Below are positions 60,948 through 64,000 of a stretch of DNA of 64,000 nt, in pieces. The stretch covers positions 20,181,700-20,245,699 of the forward strand of contig NC_034438.1 in assembly GCF_002078875.1 (NCBI RefSeq). Reading direction: 5' to 3'. The DNA comes from Numida meleagris (Eukaryota > Chordata > Aves > Galliformes > Numididae). Positions within the stretch are counted from its first letter, which is position 1. Each line of letters begins with the position of its first letter. The notes beneath the pieces were generated by a model. It ran no database searches and was not told where the DNA came from. It was given only the letters and a program-made list of their open reading frames with translations. The position numbers and the translations under genes are program-made.

Positions 60948-63900
60948 CAGAGAAAATAACAATCAATATTTAAAATATATTACAGGATTTATATGACCTT
61001 ATCAAAGGCATTGTTGTTCTATTCCTGCCACTGATCAAAGACAGTTGAACTCTGCTTCATCATTAATGTTACTAGGTGACTTCATTACAGAGGTCATAAA
61101 AACAGCATCAAAACTTGCTCCCTGCTGCTAAGTGCAAAAGAAATATGAGCACAAATATTTCACAGGGTAGAAAACATATTGGTTTCTGGCCAGAACATGC
61201 ATTTGGTCATTTTTAAAGATCATTAAAAGAAACTTATGCTGTTCTGAATTTTTAAACCATATCTACTTGGGATTTATTGCTGAAGGCTTGAAGTATGAGC
61301 AATTAGTATTAGCGCTGCATGTTAATTTGGACTAGGTGAAGAAAAGATTGCAGCTAGTAATTTAAAATATATTCACACAATCAAACCAAAATAGTCTTTA
61401 GAAACCAAATCTGAATGCAGCCAATGGGTTTCTGTGACTATGACTCCTAAAATCTGATCATAGTTTGTAAAAAATATTAGTTCTGTAAACTTTCAGTTGT
61501 GCTGTCCAAATTCTAGAAATGGGACCATCCTCTCTCCAACATGCGTACAGCTCAAAAGTCTATGGGAAAGCTCCTTTCTCTTTTGATGTACATGGAAATC
61601 ACTGGTTCATTGAGCAGCAACTCAACATGCAGTGCTCTGGCTAAGCAGCAGATCTGCCTTCTGTACAGGTTCCTCTCATCTCTGTAGCTTTTCAAACACC
61701 TGTCTTCACAGCTTCACTCATGTAGGCAAAATGTAATAAAAAATTTAACATAACTGGGAAAAAAAAAAAAAAAACCTATTTGAAAAGCAGTGCACTTCCT
61801 AGGAGATTCCACTGACTCATCCATCATTGTTTACATCAAGCCTTCCCCAATAGCTGATTTCTACTGCTGATAATCTGCAACCTTAGTCTATTCCTGGAGC
61901 TGTTTATCACTGTCAAGTAGAATCACATGGTGCAATTTGAAGCCTTGAAACTTGATTGCAAATCAGTGTCAAATGTTAAGATTTTTTATTTTATTTTTGC
62001 TTCTCAGAGCACAGTGGGAGACAAAGAGAATGATTTACATTGTCATCTTAAACATCTATGAAAAATAGATAAAAGTAACAGAACACTGACTAGATAGACA
62101 CAAATAAAACTAATAGCACTGTATGTCTAATCCCAGAATCCACGCTGACACAATAACTAGTTCATTAAAAATTGTTTTTGTATCCCTGTATACTTTTGTG
62201 ATGACAGTGTTTTATTCAAGTGAATGAGCACAGAGGGGAGCACTTGTGGAATTCCTTTTTTTGTTCTGATTATTTTTTCTATAAAGCAGATTTTGTCAAA
62301 TTCATGCCTACTGAAGACGCAGAAATAGAGCTAATGCAAGCACGCTGCAAATGCTCACAGACTGGAATTGTCTCCTGTGCTGTACTCAGGCAAAACTTCA
62401 ACTGATTTTCATTATTTAAAAAATCTTTGTGTTCTGCATCTGTCCTGAAAGTAATGGTTTTCACTGAAAAATGCAGTTTGTCTGTTTTGTTTTGTTTTCA
62501 TTTTCTGTTTAGTTCTACATCAAACTGACTTTAAACCAGGGAGATAACACAAAGGCGTAGGTAGTGTTCAGCAGTGTATAACAGGGAATCACTTCACATC
62601 CAGTGAGAAATAGGGAGCCAGGGAAGTAAAGAACTCAGACTTACAGTTATTTCACATAGTAGTTCCTTCTATGGTCTTAATACTTTGCTTTGATTGTTTT
62701 ACTTTGGACCTCATTTTGTGCAGCAGAGAGATGATAAACTTACCCTGAGTATATCTGTGGTGTCATGACTGACAGAGCATCGCTGGCAACATTTGCAATA
62801 GGAAATAGTCACAGTCTTACAAATAGTCTTATCATCTTTCCACTGAAGTCAGTAGGATTTTTGCCAGTAATTTTGGAAGCATGTCCATTCCTGTAATCTC
62901 CTTTGAAAACTATACCCAGAGGAGAAGACAAGTCGGACCCAAAACTGAGATACTCTTAGAAAAGCATTCAGTTCTGGGACAATATCATTGCCAGAGACTT
63001 GATTTATCCTTTTTGCTGCTAAAAAACACAATCCTTTAGGTTTCTATTGCTGTCACAGTCATTTATATGTGCACTAATGCGGTCTTATAAAGTTATTTCT
63101 AGCCAAACTGCCCACCGAAATACATGGCAGAGATGCAGCATGAGAGAGCTATTATTTTCCAGTATCTGAGCTGTGTAACTAGATCCTGTTCCCACAGTGC
63201 CATTCACTTTGCTTCCATAAAGCCAGATTCTCTCTACTTCCACAGGGAAATTCTGAGCAAGATCCTAGACAGGCAACCTATGCCTTTATATCACAGGACT
63301 AGACAGTAATTCTGCAGGTTCACTCTCCATTTCTTTGCCCTGACAGCAGCTGAGCCCTGTTGGAAGAGATGAAAGATGCTATAAATGGTGCAGCATTTTT
63401 TTGTCTGTGCAGGTGACCATGGCAAATGCTTATTCTAGAAATCATCTCACACAGCCTCATTTCCAAGTGCTGAGAGTCTGAGTGAGCTTCAACTTCTTGT
63501 TTATCATCACCTACAGCTACTCGTGCTCATGCGAGCAGGAGAGGCAGAGGTGCTGGAATCAAAAGTGATACTCTGGACATGTAAAAATTTCAGGATGTTA
63601 ATACATCCTAATTTCAACATTCTTTTTTGCTCTCAAAATCTCTCTTATTTCTGTGCAATCTGGGTGTCAAGCTAGTAAGAAATACACATTTTTTAAAAAG
63701 GCTGTAGAAATTAGAAAATATTTATTAAGTCATAAACAAAATTAGCAAGACAGTCAGAAATCAGGAACCTTAAATCCGCCTGCAATCAAAAATAGCTGGA
63801 TGCTATTCAGGAAAGCCTCTACTGGGCATAAAGTGCCTTCAAGCCTAGCAGAGTTCAGAACTGGAATTAAGTCTGGTTTTGTAATTGAATCAGGCACCTG

Positions 63901-64000
63901 AATTCACCAGCCTCCAAATTAAAATTTTGAAACACATCAGAGGCGCTGCTTGCCTTACAAATCCCTTCAGAGTGATTTGATCTGTTTTATTTAAATGTAT
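60948..64000. other. Unassigned sequence, 3 kb
   Basis: No gene or interspersed repeat recognised. It contains a possible retroposed 3' end at 61735-61774. Short frames lack domains. Confidence 0.5.
61735..61774 (+). repeat. AATAAA followed by poly-A: possible retrocopy tail
   Basis: AATAAA at 61735-61740 is followed 18 bases later by about 17 A (61758-61774). This is the spacing of a polyadenylated mRNA end. The upstream 250 bases have no open frame I recognise, and I could not find target duplications. Confidence 0.35.

Noticed and set aside
1..64000. CRISPR arrays, operons, bacterial-style promoters or ribosome sites
   Set aside because: The window is vertebrate nuclear DNA; no regularly spaced repeats or prokaryotic gene organisation are present.

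Overview
The window looks like avian, most likely galliform (chicken or a close relative), nuclear DNA. The evidence is about a dozen CR1 LINE fragments with the typical bird CR1 3' end (ATTCTATGATTCTATG-type), a chicken-type mariner, several bird ERV LTRs, and one LTR resembling the avian leukosis/EAV group. It is AT-rich and looks intergenic or intronic. I found no host protein-coding exon, rRNA, tRNA gene or CRISPR array. Nearly all interpretable content is dead mobile DNA in otherwise unassigned sequence.

Layout: two solo LTRs of one ERV family lie at 1624-2150 and 2466-2978 (+), each with a perfect 5-bp target duplication. Small CR1 tails lie at 5.0, 8.4, 10.0 and 10.2 kb. A broken but nearly full-length hAT (Charlie-like) transposase relic runs from 12024 to 13727, with a probable 3' terminal repeat at 13885-13921. 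A 1.5-kb antisense CR1 with reverse-transcriptase remains covers 15179-16740. A second, older type of LTR is at 20960-21538. A mariner tail (21838), a CR1 (22119) and two more LTRs of the first family (22726-23254 and 25571-26099, both -) follow. The last is a 5' LTR carrying an exact 18-nt tRNA-Ala primer-binding site, joined directly to an oppositely oriented gag-like coiled-coil coding segment (25009-25547). A very old L3/CR1-like piece lies at 28385. CR1 occurs again at 32739.

At 38040-40713 a mariner was split by an antisense CR1, and that CR1 was split by a 241-bp alpharetrovirus-like solo LTR with a 6-bp target duplication: three datable layers. Further CR1 copies are at 42625, 46743, 53429 and 59635 (+, with an internal deletion removing most of the RT).

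No set of genes here works together as a pathway. The most interesting objects are the inverted gag/PBS/LTR junction near 25.55 kb, best explained (inference) by a strand-transfer error during reverse transcription, and the three-layer nest at 38-40.7 kb. I saw no convincing new autonomous biological system.
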